From Poecilobothrus nobilitatus (taxonomy: Eukaryota; Arthropoda; Insecta; Diptera; Dolichopodidae): a DNA stretch of 64,000 nucleotides. Location of the stretch: positions 320,488,018-320,552,017 of the forward strand of contig OX352772.1 of NCBI GenBank assembly GCA_947095535.1, read 5' to 3'. Shown here piece after piece: positions 49,321 to 59,720 of the stretch. The translations under genes and the position numbers were made by a program. Each line of letters opens with the position of its first letter. The first letter of the stretch is position 1. Under the pieces are notes generated by a model that worked only from the letters and a program-made list of their open reading frames with translations, made no database searches and was not told where the DNA came from.

Positions 49321-50390
49321 GTTAGAATATATAAGTACATATTCGAAAAACAAAAATAACATAAGTTCGAAAAATAAAAAAGTATATAAGTATCTTCTGG
49401 AAAAAGCATAAAACGCTGCATTTTGCAATTAACCATAATATCCATCTAAATTATTTTTTGTTTACTCCTGCTTAACATATATTGAATATGGTAGCCGACG
49501 TGTTAAAGAAAAACATGGTTATATATTTTGAATATAATATATTCAAAATTCTTGCAATTAGTTTAAATAAAATATATAATAGGTACATAATGGTATTTCA
49601 CCATTTTTTAAATAAATAAACTGTAGCAGTTGGTTACTAAAAAAAAAATTCTGGTATACAGTTTTTATTTAACTATTTATTAACATATTTTTTTAATTTT
49701 TTATTTTTTATTTTTCAGAGATTGATTGATTAGTTTGTATTGTATTTTTTTTTATTGTATATTATATTATTAAAATTTTATTTCAATCCATGTATTAATG
49801 TGTTATTACATCATTATATTAAATAGATTAAAAAGTAAAAAATTTATTAAAAGCTAGTAATGTATATAATATATTATGATAATGTGGTATGTTTATGTAT
49901 TAAATGAGGAAGCTATTACAGGTCAATGCCACTTTTATGACGAAAATTTTCATAACAAATTGAAAAAATTTGTAAAATAATTCCAAAGTTCAAATTTTAA
50001 GTTATCATTAATATATGATTTAAAAATGAAATTAAAGTATGATAGAAGATTTGTTATAGAATAATACATATACATATATACAATGTATATACAATGATCT
50101 GTAACTGACTGTTGTGTTAAATTATAATGATGAAATATTGTTTACTTAAAAAAAAAAAAAAGGTTGTTGGTTGTGTATTCTTTCAAGACTTTTTTTTTAA
50201 TAAAATTTTTTATAACATGTGATTTATTATAAACTTTCTATAATTATCTTTATAATATTAAACTTTTTTTTTTTTTTTAATAAGAGAAATTTTACATTTG
50301 TTTGTTTTGAAAAATTTTACAATTTAAATATCAATTAAATACGCTTTTATTTTAAAACATGACTTACAACAGTTTAAAGAGAAGAAGAGT
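49321..50390. other. Gene-free A+T-rich DNA
   Basis: I see no gene or repeat with defined ends. Poly(A/T) tracts occur at 49640, 49747, 50150 and 50266. Confidence 0.5.
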
Positions 50391-50399
50391 GTAAAATTG

Positions 50400-50619
50400 G
50401 ATGACGTATTATAGCCCCACAGGTCATAAAAAAATTATGGCGGTATAACCCTCTACATGTGAGTTATAACGGCATAAATATTAAAAATATTATGGTTTTA
50501 TGTCCCAGAAACTTTTTAGTTTATGTTATGACCCATTTGTAATTATGATGTTATAATACGCTATATTGAAACAAAACCTCATAATGGGCTTATGGCCTGT
50601 GGGGCTATGACACGTCACC
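50400..50619. mobile_element. 220-bp Mutator-like MITE with 9-bp target duplication
   Basis: The left end reads GATGACGTATTATAGCCCCA (50400-50419), continuing CAGGTCATAA. The minus strand from 50619 reads GGTGACGTGTCATAGCCCCA, continuing CAGGCCATAA. That is 26 of 30 matches. The element is flanked on both sides by GTAAAATTG (50391-50399 and 50620-50628), an exact 9-bp target-site duplication. 9-bp duplications are typical of Mutator-like elements. The interior has no coding capacity. Exact duplication and well-matched ends suggest relatively recent insertion. Confidence 0.93.
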
Positions 50620-50628
50620 GTAAAATTG

Positions 50629-52506
50629 ATGTGTGATGTGTAAACTCAAGACTCACACCAAATCTGTTGCGTTAGACTAACAACTTTTGTAGAAGGCTTG
50701 GTATAAAACTTATTTTAGTTTAATTAAATTTCATATATCCATAGCTCCAATTAATTGAATTATTCTTATATAAAAAATTAAGTTATTTGAAGTTACATAC
50801 TCGAACACACCGCTTAAACTTATTACATTTCAATCACAAAGGTGTGCATTTATATAAAAAATAAAATAGTAAAAATTGCAGAATCTCTTAGTTTCCTATT
50901 ATTTTTTAAGGGATTATAATCTTCTTGTAAAATTTACTTCATATTTTATTTAAAGATTCAGCAAGGCTCTGTGAAGTAACAACAAAATGAATGATAAAAG
51001 GAATAATGAACTAACACTAGGTGATTTGTTTTAATTATTTCTTTGGGCGTTAGTTTAAGAATTAACACCATAGAAAAGAAAAAAAAAATTAACTAACAAT
51101 AAGAAAGAAAGGAATCTAAAAAAAATAGTCTAAATAAAAATTTCTAGAATTTTAAAGGGCTTTTGCAGAATATTTGGAAAATAGAATGTATCCAGTCCGC
51201 TTACTACACGTGTCCTGCGTGTAACGTCTTATAATAGAGAATTCACGGTTACTGTGTCAATTGGCTATTACATTATATATACGTAACACGTTTATGTTAC
51301 ATTCTCGACGGCCGAATTTTTTATAATATTAAAAAAAGATTAACTTAAGATTAACTTAAGATTTTGAAATTTTGTAATTTTTTTTGTTTGTTTTGTAATT
51401 TTGTAGTTTTTTTTTTTAAATCATTTTTGTGTCAAAATATAAATTTTGACTAAAAAAATGATTACTTTCGCCTTTTTAAAGATGATAAAATGTAAAAACA
51501 AAAGAAACTTTAGTGTATGTTTAAAAAGTGGGCTTCAATATTAGGATTTTAATTTATTATTTAGTATGGGTTTTGAGTTCCTCAGAAATTTGTAATCGAG
51601 AATCTTGTAACATGTATCAAATGCATGCAACGATCAATCAACCCATACAATCTAAAACTGAATTAAATTTATCATTGTCAAAAATAAATAAATTAACATT
51701 CAAAAAAACTAATCTTAAAAAGACACGGAATTAAAAACAGAAAGAAATGTGCAAAGATCAGAAACAAAACTTTACATAACTCTTGACATTAGTTCAGAGA
51801 TAACAGGATTCCATTTAATAGATTTAAATGCGCGCCTTCTAATTAATAAATTGATTAAATATAGTATAGATATTATTATTATCAATTGTCATACGTTCTT
51901 AATATTTATAGAAAAAACACAAAATAATAATATTCTGAGATTTTTACTAAGATTTGTTTTCAACATTCTCACAATTATAAACAAAAAATATTTATTAAAT
52001 AAATCTTATAACAACGTCGTATCTACCATATTTCAATATTAAATAGCTATTTTAATTCTTAATACTAAATTATGGGAGAATTGTTATTAAATTTACAATA
52101 AATTTTTTTTAATTAACATATTATATAGAAGTTAAGTAATTTATTAATTAAAACAATTAATGTATTTACCTGATATTACAAAAATAAAAAATAAAAAAAT
52201 TATTAAAAGTAAAAAGTATTAAAAATAAAAAAAATTATTAAAAGTAAAATTATACTTAAACCTTTTATTGCAGTTTTTAGTTTTTTTTTTTTGAGGATTT
52301 TATATTTAATTGTTTTAAAAACCTACAATCAAATTTCATTTTAATTAGGTAATGTCAGGTAATATTATTATAAGTATTAATTGTTTTATCTGGTTTTATA
52401 ATAAAAAATTCTTCTGGTTTTGTAGGTGAACTAAAAATTAACCGCCACGCTAATAACAATCAAATAAAAAACAAAATCAAAGAAAATGGTATATAGTTAC
52501 AAAAAA
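50629..52506. other. Gene-free DNA with two unsupported adjacent frames
   Basis: A hairpin-rich G+C patch, 51185-51310, contains CGTGTAACGT and ACGTAACACG in opposite orientation. The frames 51528-51734 and 51749-52042 follow one another in different frames. The first is preceded by a fair 3' splice-like TTATTATTTAG at 51563, but composition is I/N/K-rich and I do not recognise either. Confidence 0.4.
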
Positions 52507-53945
52507 AAAGCTGCCCAGCCCAAAACTCGTAGTATATTTAATAGCCTTTTTATTTATATTTTTATAAGTTATAAATATCTGCAGATATTTTTAGGACCCT
52601 TTTGCCTCTAGCATGTAGACCATCTCGATACAAGTATTCAATTATGATTATATTTAATATTTTATTTACATTATTTTATTATATTTTATATATTATTTTT
52701 GACCTGACCGGGATTTTTATAAGTTATAAAGTAAAGTTTTTAAAATAAATTTAAGCATGAATATTTATTTTTATTTTTATACAGCTATTTGAAATAAAAA
52801 GGCTGTTAAATATACTACAAGTTTTGGACCACCCTTAGTTTAGCGGATTTTTCAATTACAATTCAAACACATGTTTAAAAACAACCATTATTGGTTACTG
52901 ATTAAATTAATCAATCGTCAATCATAAATAATCAATTAATAGAGATTAATACAACATTTTTATGTTGCATCAAAGTTCAAAACGTCCAGCTACATTTTCA
53001 TCAGTTGCAACAAGATACATCGACACTATTTTTTTTTTTTTTTGCGAGGATAGATGGGAATCATCGAAAGACACTATAGAGGAGTGAAAACGAGCACGAG
53101 TGTGTGGGACTTTAACTCACTAAATACCACCTCTCTTTTTTGACCAAAGAATAGGTTATACGACCTTTAGTACTCATGTACTGTCTGGTCAAAGGAAGTT
53201 CAGTTGATGAATGAAAATTGATTTCAAATTGACAGGCATATAATGAATATGAATATGAATATGTAATATGAAAATAATTTTTAATAAACAAAGTTGTTAA
53301 TATTTGCACGTTGTAAATGTAATCATCACCAATTCTGGGGAACACATGAGGTGAAAGATCTTTCTACATTCGCGATGTTCGTGCTACAAACGAATTTCCA
53401 TAAGCCGAATTATACCATCTGGAATTTCAACTACATAGTGGTGGGCAGCAGAAATTCTCGTTATTTCTCTTTGGAATGCTTTGAGAGGAGGCATAAAACC
53501 TCGTTTTTAATCCCGTTAGAACAAGAACCCACTCATATATGGTAACTTTTTTATATTGCATAAAAGTTAAGCAATGTTTTCATGATGCAGCAACATTTTA
53601 GTATTTATACAGTAACATTTATACCAAATTTCATTCCAATCGTATAACAATTACTATGTGCGAGAACATATCAAATAATATTCGTATTCGGATATTTTAA
53701 GGTGAACCCACTAAAGCTACAGATTTCAAGTTTTGTGTCCTGATACAGGAGTATAAGAACAATCCGTATATCAAATTTGATTGAAATCCGAGACTTTTTT
53801 TTTGTCTAACGAATATTATAAGGGAGTTCCACTACAGTTTCCGACCTCAACGTTTTTTGCAGATGTCCTAATCACAACACTAACAACCTCTGTACCAAAT
53901 TTTATTCTAATCGGATGACAATTACATGTTATGCTGATAACAAGT
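52507..53945 (+). repeat. Second dispersed family, longer copy
   Basis: An inverted pair, 52510-52556 and 52793-52845 (GCTGNCCNNCCCAAAACTCG versus its complement), bounds the first 340 bases. TTTTTCAATTACAATTCAAA (52849-52868) and AACCATTATTGGTTACTGAT (52884-52903) then match the 42-kb copy. A poly(T) (53029-53042) follows, then a G+C-richer block (53290-53545), then three diverged units of about 140-155 bp, each with (T)ACCAAATTT.ATT..AATCG (near 53612, 53768 and 53902). There is no recognisable protein. The 83-codon frame in the G+C-richer block is unsupported. Confidence 0.6.
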
Positions 53946-55929
53946 TGTTACGGACGCCGAATTTTCAAAATAAAATTTTTTATTTGTTTATTTTTTGGAT
54001 TCTACACTCTTAAAAACAAACGTTCAGAATGAATTTCAGTGAAATCTATTTTTTTTTTTTTTTTTTCGAAAACCTATCACAACATTCATAGTATTTATAG
54101 TACGAATAATATTAAATATAAAAGTACAATCATTTTCTTAACAATATTAAATTATAATTAAAACAATAGCGGTAAATACAATTATCTATAAGAATTTGTA
54201 ATATTTATTATTCAGTATTTTTAATTTAATAATAATTTAATTTAATAATTACCTATTATTATTACGGACCAAAAATAATAAATATAAATATTTTCAGCGA
54301 TATAAACTATAGCTATTGTATGCGGTGTTTTATCGACCGCATACAATTATGTATAAGGTAGGTATTGTTTTCATACTAAAAATTTGTACCCGAGATTTTG
54401 GCAAATATATGCACTACTCCGGTGTTAAGAAGGCTGTAAAAAAAAATTTAACATGATGTCTGTCTGTGTGTGTGTGTGGTTGCGTATGTATGTGTGGGTA
54501 TGTCTGTGGGCACATGTACAGCTTAAACGACTGAGCGGAATTTTTTGCAATTTCATGTTTAAGGTTTTGACGCAAATATCTCAGATTGATAAGCTTTTCG
54601 AGCAAATCGGACAACAGCAAGTGTTAGTTTACTAGTATAGTTTTTAAGTTTTTTACAAATATTTCGTAACAGAAAAATTTAATGAGAAAAATTATTAAGA
54701 AAATGTTTTTACACTTTTTTCTTTTATATCTTTAAAAATTTATATACATATGAACATTACATAATATGTATGTAGTTATATCTATGTATATTATTCTTTT
54801 ATTGATGACATAAAATTAAAACGGTAAAATTTTTGTTAGCAGATTCAATATTAATCTTATGTTTGTTTTGTATTTGTTTACAGTTTTTATTATTTTTTAC
54901 TTCTAATATTTTTGAATGAAAAAAAAATTATTTACCTACATTACAATATAATGGAAATGGATGTATGAATGAATGCACATATATTTTTACGATTTCATTG
55001 TTTATTATTGTTATTGAATAAAACAAAATGTTAAATTATTAGAAGTTATTTTGCTTTGATATAATTTATTTATTATTATGTAAAAAATCTATAAATTTTG
55101 GCATTGTACATTTCGTGTAGTGGCGGTCGGTCCTATGGTGGAAGGAGCTGATTTTTTTCAATGTCATCAATTTATGGTTGTTCTTAAAAAAACGCAATTA
55201 CTCAAAATTTCTGTATAATGTTGTAAAAAAATGTATTCCAATTACATTTACTTCTAAGTAATATATTAAAATTAAAGATTTAATTTCGAATGTTATACTT
55301 GTAACCGTAAATACTACGCCTTTTTTTAGATATTATTTTTATTCAAAAAATTTTTTAAATCTTATATTTTAACTTGCGTATTTATTCTTATTAATGTTTT
55401 TTAATAATATTATAAAACTTTTAAAATCCGCAAAAAAAACAAAAGTCATATTTTATACATAGGAAGAGAAAAACAAAACTGCCACACTTGGAACAAGGAA
55501 CACGGTTTCAAAATAACCTATAGTTTTAATATCAAACAAATGGAATTAAGAAATCAAATACTTATATAGTAGTACATATATTTCTTTCATAAACTTACTT
55601 TAAAAAAATATACTGAGTATGCGTCTATTAATAAAATTAATGAAACGACTAGAATGTTATACTTATATCTTGGATAAATGTAAAGGAAATTCTGTTTTTT
55701 CAAAAGATAACCAACTCATCGTATAATAAAAACGTTATTTCAACTCTAACCTATAATATTATACGACTCATCAATCTGGTATCACTGATGATTAGTGTGA
55801 TATCACAAGAAACAAGGTAGAATGTAAACCAACGGTTTTTAAAAGCGCACATTTCCAAAACTCAATACAAACTGTTTAGAAGTGTGACTTACACAAAAAT
55901 TTGAAAATTTCATGTAATAAGAAAAAATG
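53946..55929. other. Gene-free DNA with retroelement-like debris
   Basis: The segment 54410-54640 (TGTCTGTCTGTGTGTGTGTG, then TGCAATTTCATGTTTAAGG and AGCTTTTCGAGCAAATCGGA) resembles the non-coding tail common in arthropod retroelements. Its open frames on both strands come from GT-repeat translation. The rest is A+T-rich. Confidence 0.45.
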
Positions 55930-57110
55930 TGCAAATAGGACATTTTTGAAATTTTGAGGGGCTATAAGTCCGGAATCCTATATAACTAAGAAAAGCCGTT
56001 AACACACGTAAAAATATATTATTGAAGCTTTAATTTTTATGTCTTGCCGAAGAAAAATTTGTACAGGTGCCTAAGTTACAGGTGTCTAAAAATAGCAAAT
56101 TTTCAATTTTTGAGGCGTAATAACTCTTAAAGAGGGGGTGTTACCAAAAAATTTTATGAGGAAACTTATACTAATTCTAAAAGTTCTTTCTTGTCTCAAA
56201 ATTTCAGGTTCCTATCTAAAGGGGTGCCGGAGTTATGAAAAAAGAAATTTCATGCAAAATGTGGTTTTCACATAACGGTAAATTTAAATAGTAAATTACA
56301 AAATATCACATAATTTTGATATTGTTTTATATAGATAATAAAATTTTCGATCTTCTGGCGGTTTTAGATTGCAAAATTATTACGCAGAGCCCGAGATATA
56401 TACATCTGAAAATGGGGCTTTTTCGCAATTTTGAAGAGCGGCAACTTTGGAACCCTTTACAATTAAAATAAACCTTTAACACAAGTAAAAATATATTATT
56501 GTAGCTTTAATTTTTATATCTTGCAGAAGTAAAATGTGTACAGGTTCCTAAGTTACAGGTGTTTAAAAATAGCAAATTTTCAATTTTTAAGCCCTAATAG
56601 CTCATAAACAGGGGGTCCTCCGAAAAAATTTTCTGAGCAAACTTATACTAATTCTAAAAGTTCTTTCTTGCCTCAAAATTTCAAGCTTCTATCTAGAAGC
56701 GTGCCGGAGTTATGAAAGTAGAAATATCATGCAAAATTTGGTTTTCACATAACGGTAAATTTAAATACTAAATTTAAAAAAATTGTATAATTTTAATATT
56801 AATTTACAAAGATAAAAGAAATACCTGTCGAATGACGTTTTCAGATTGAAAAAATCTGAAACAGAACATAAGATATATGCATTTAAAAATAGGGCTTTTT
56901 CAAAGTTTGAGGGGCTGTAGCTCCGTAATGGGGGGGGCTACATAAAAAAGTTGTTCCACAAAATTATTTTTTTTATGAGACCTACCTATGGTTAAAATTT
57001 TTTTTCTCTATCTTTAACGGTGTAGAAGTTTTGTAAACAGACGGACGGACGGACAGAGTGAAACTAATAAGCACATTTTTTCAAAATTTTTTTGGAAATG
57101 TGCTAAAAAC
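55930..57110 (-). repeat. Dispersed repeat family, copy B, with 477-bp tandem units
   Basis: About 2.3 tandem units: GTGCCGGAGTTATGAAA occurs at 56224 and 56701, and GTTAACACACGTAAAAATATATTATT-like sequence near 55997 and 56477. ACATAACGGTAAATTTAAATA occurs near 56270 and 56747. The minus-strand start is GCACATTTCC, followed by TTAGTTTCACTCTGTCCGTC with a CCGTC triplication (57040-57065). No coding frame runs through it. Frequent aligned T-runs and the repeated phrase AACTCCGGCACGCTTCTAGA (minus) make it easy to recognise in copies A, C and D. Confidence 0.82.
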
Positions 57111-57976
57111 TAAAGATAATTTAGCTAATCTAAAACAAAATTTTAAAAATGATGCTGAATAATGCAAGAAAAGAACTGCACGTACTGTCGAAAATAACTT
57201 CTAATAAAGAAAAGATAACATAACAAATAATTTCTGAGAAAAGGTTTAATTATACTTATTCGATTACATTGTATTCAGTTGTATCATATAAATTGCACAG
57301 TTTAGTTATAAACATTCTAAAATTAAGTATTTAACGAAAGGTAATTAAGATTTATTAATATTTTTTATATAAAGTTTTTGAATTATTTATTTATTCCCTT
57401 AATATTAAATAATCATGTGAATAAATTTTGATAATACACTAGAGAAACTTAACTGTAAGGTGTACTATGTAAAATGTCGCGAAAGGAAACGAAGCAAATA
57501 AAATAATTGTATATGTTAGAAATACTTAATAAATCAATAAATAATATTATAATATTTAAAATTTTTTTATAAGAATATGATTCATTTATATGGTGAGTCT
57601 TTACATCTAATTATTTTGCATGAAGTGTTAAAAAAATCGTTTCTCTGTCACATCCAACGATCGTTTAAACCTTTATTAAAATATATTACAATACTACAAC
57701 CCAGAAAGATAAAAAAATCTTTTTCTGAAGAACACTAAAAATATATTTTATTCAATTTTGTTAAATTTAGTCTTGCAGAACGGTAAAAATTACTTGTAAA
57801 TGAATGATTAAAAATTTTATTGTAATTCTGCTATATATAATTACTATTATTTTAAATTGAATTGAATTTAACATTTTGATAGCTAAATACGAAGCTTCTA
57901 TGTTCTACAGGGGCATGTTCTACATAATATTATTATATTTTTAAAAACTTAATGATAATACTTTGAAGGCGATAAT
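57111..57976. other. Gene-free DNA flanking the LTR element
   Basis: A+T-rich. No gene or repeat recognised. TTCTACAGGGGCATGTTCTA (57901-57920) has an internal TTCTACA repeat near the presumed insertion point. Confidence 0.45.
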
Positions 57977-58420
57977 AGTTATGTCACCCTGTAATAAAAC
58001 AATGTTTTGAATATATTTTTATTTTCTTTCACACGCGCAAACTTACTTTTGCGCGCGTCAACATATTATTGTAACTTGTAACATGATCCTATCTTAAAAT
58101 AACTGTACATTCCAAACTTCAATAATAATTTTCTCAGCACGTTGCATTGCAACGTGACTTATTAAGAATGTAAATATTCTAATATAAAAATGCATTGATT
58201 CTGCTACTGGACGTTGGTTCGATCAGAAGTTGTTTTGTTATATAAAAAGTTGAATAAATAAAAAGAAATTGTTTTGTTATATATAAAAATAAATAAATAA
58301 ATAAAAATCTAATGTAAAACAAAATAATGTTATATATAAAAATAAATAAATAAATAAAAGTCAAGTATAAAACAAAACAAACAATATTTTTATTATTTCG
58401 CTTAATTATAAAAATATAAA
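57977..58420 (+). repeat. 5' LTR (left boundary provisional)
   Basis: The right edge is set by the primer site at 58421. The left edge is proposed at AGTTATGTCACCC (57977) because related elements start with AGT and because sequence character changes there; the 3' LTR is needed to prove it. Inside are two perfect hairpins upstream of a TATA box: CGCGCAAA/TTTGCGCG (58034-58055) and CACGTTGC/GCAACGTG (58138-58156). Downstream is a tandem repeat of GTTATATATAAAAATAAATA-type units (58276-58375). Confidence 0.6.
58183..58189 (+). promoter_or_regulatory. TATA box in the LTR
   Basis: TATAAAA, 27 bases after the second perfect hairpin. Transcription would start at roughly 58210-58225, where GGTTCGATCAGAAG lies. 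The start is inferred. Confidence 0.45.
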
Positions 58421-58438
58421 TGGCGCAGTCGGTAGGAT
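58421..58438 (+). other. Primer-binding site, tRNA-Ser type
   Basis: TGGCGCAGTCGGTAGGAT is complementary to the 3' end (with CCA) of an insect serine tRNA, as remembered from ATCCTACCGRCTGCGCCA-type ends. This is the primer used by the 297/17.6 group. It lies immediately after the LTR. Confidence 0.85.
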
Positions 58439-58469
58439 GCGTCAACTAGTGCATACTTAAAAAATAACA

Positions 58470-58555
58470 AAAACAATAAATGAACGAAAATCATAAAATA
58501 ATAAGTGAATGAAAATCACAAAATAATAAGTGAACGAAAATCACCAAAAAACAAA
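58470..58555 (+). repeat. Three 29-bp tandem repeats in the retroelement leader
   Basis: The unit AAGTGAACGAAAATCACAAA followed by ATAAT occurs three times with small changes (AAATGAACG, AAGTGAATG, AAGTGAACG). It is non-coding. It lies 32 bases after the primer site, where packaging or dimerisation signals are often found; that role is inference. Confidence 0.7.
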
Positions 58556-58591
58556 AATTGTACATACTATACAAAGTGCACCAGTTAGTAT

Positions 58592-58756
58592 ATGTCAATA
58601 TACTCAAGGACGCAGAAAAAGAAAAACCTAGCAATCATCCGGCCGAAACAACAACAACAACCAATAGCTGAATCGAAGAGTACCAGGGCAACAACACCAG
58701 CAGTACAACAACCAACAAACCGTGAGTTTTTATTTTTCCAAGTTTTACCAATATAA
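58592..58756 (+). CDS. Small leader ORF of the LTR retrotransposon (54 codons)
   Basis: ATG 58592 opens a frame reading MSIYSRTQKKKNLAIIRPKQ, then a Q/A/T/S-rich stretch to about residue 43, then FLFFQVLPI and TAA. The region is much less A+T-rich than the following kilobase, and its codons look protein-like, with a basic KKK patch. A near-consensus 5' splice site, ACC|GTGAGTTT, lies at 58721-58722 inside the ORF after residue 43, so the product may be truncated or joined to a downstream exon. In related elements a donor upstream of gag serves the spliced env message. Joining to the acceptor before gag (59696) would not put it in the gag frame. No homologue is known to me. Confidence 0.4.
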   Translation: MSIYSRTQKKKNLAIIRPKQQQQPIAESKSTRATTPAVQQPTNREFLFFQVLPI

Positions 58757-59696
58757 TAGATTAAATTAATAGAAGAAGTATATTTAAGTAAATCAAAATT
58801 CTTTGTGTTTTAAAGAGAATATTTTTTTTTATATATATATAAACGTGCTTTAAATATCATCTGGGTAAAACTAAATTAAAGTCTATTTGAATCAAATAAA
58901 TTTAAAGTAAAAGAATTAAATTTAAAACACCTAAGTATATAAATAATTTTTCATTGTTTTAAAATATTGCTAAAGACTATTATTTTGCAAAAGTTTGTTT
59001 AACTTTTTTCGTAATCACTATTAGCAGTAGCACTAAAATTTTAAAAGAAAATATATTTTTTATATTACATCAAATTTATTTTTTTTTCGTACGATAAAAT
59101 CAAATAACCCAGTGTTAACTTATTAAATAAATTTTTCCAAGCGAATATATTACCTGAAAGAAAAAAAAGAATAAAATTAAAATCAAATAATAAAATATTA
59201 AAACCATATGAAATATTAAATAAGTAATAAGTAGATATTAAATAAAAAAAAAAAAAAGGGAAGCGTAAAATAATAAAAGAAATAAGTAGTATTAACTTCC
59301 AAAAAATAAATAAAACAATTTTTTCTTCATACTATTACTAATAATACAATTTTGTTTTCATATTAATAATTACTATAAAATACATATTCCAAAATATATA
59401 TATGTTCGAAAATTTACAATCTAGCAAAAAAAATTATAATAAAAATAAAGCTTAAATAAATATTACAAAAAATAATTACATACTTATAAAAAAAATATAT
59501 ACAATAAACAATTTTTAATCAAAAAAAAAAACTATTAAATAAAAAAAAAATAAAATAAGAAAAGAAAATAATAAATTACCTAATTTTAAATTTATACTTT
59601 TGATGAGAAGTAAACAAGAATTACAACCAGTCAAATTAAATAAAAATTACATTTCATAAATAAATTTTGTATAAATCGAATTTCCTTTTCATATAG
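58722..59696 (+). other. Candidate intron in the retroelement leader
   Basis: GTGAGTTT at 58722 and TTTCCTTTTCATATAG ending at 59696 bound 975 bases of extremely A+T-rich sequence (A-runs, repeated AATAAA) with no open frame. The composition contrast with both flanks is sharp. The acceptor lies 24 bases before the gag ATG, so removal would bring the cap-proximal leader close to gag. Both sites match the consensus by eye, but splicing is unproven. Confidence 0.45.
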
Positions 59697-59720
59697 TACT
59701 AAACTTTCATTTTGCCGTTT

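Noticed and set aside
51528..52042. Two adjacent plus-strand frames as a gene with a signal peptide
   Set aside because: The first looks signal-peptide-like, but the two are in different frames, the composition is I/N/K-rich and no convincing donor-acceptor pair joins them.
53294..53545. 83-codon frame in the G+C-rich block of the 53-kb repeat
   Set aside because: No family match, no splice sites, and it lies inside a dispersed repeat whose other copy lacks this block.
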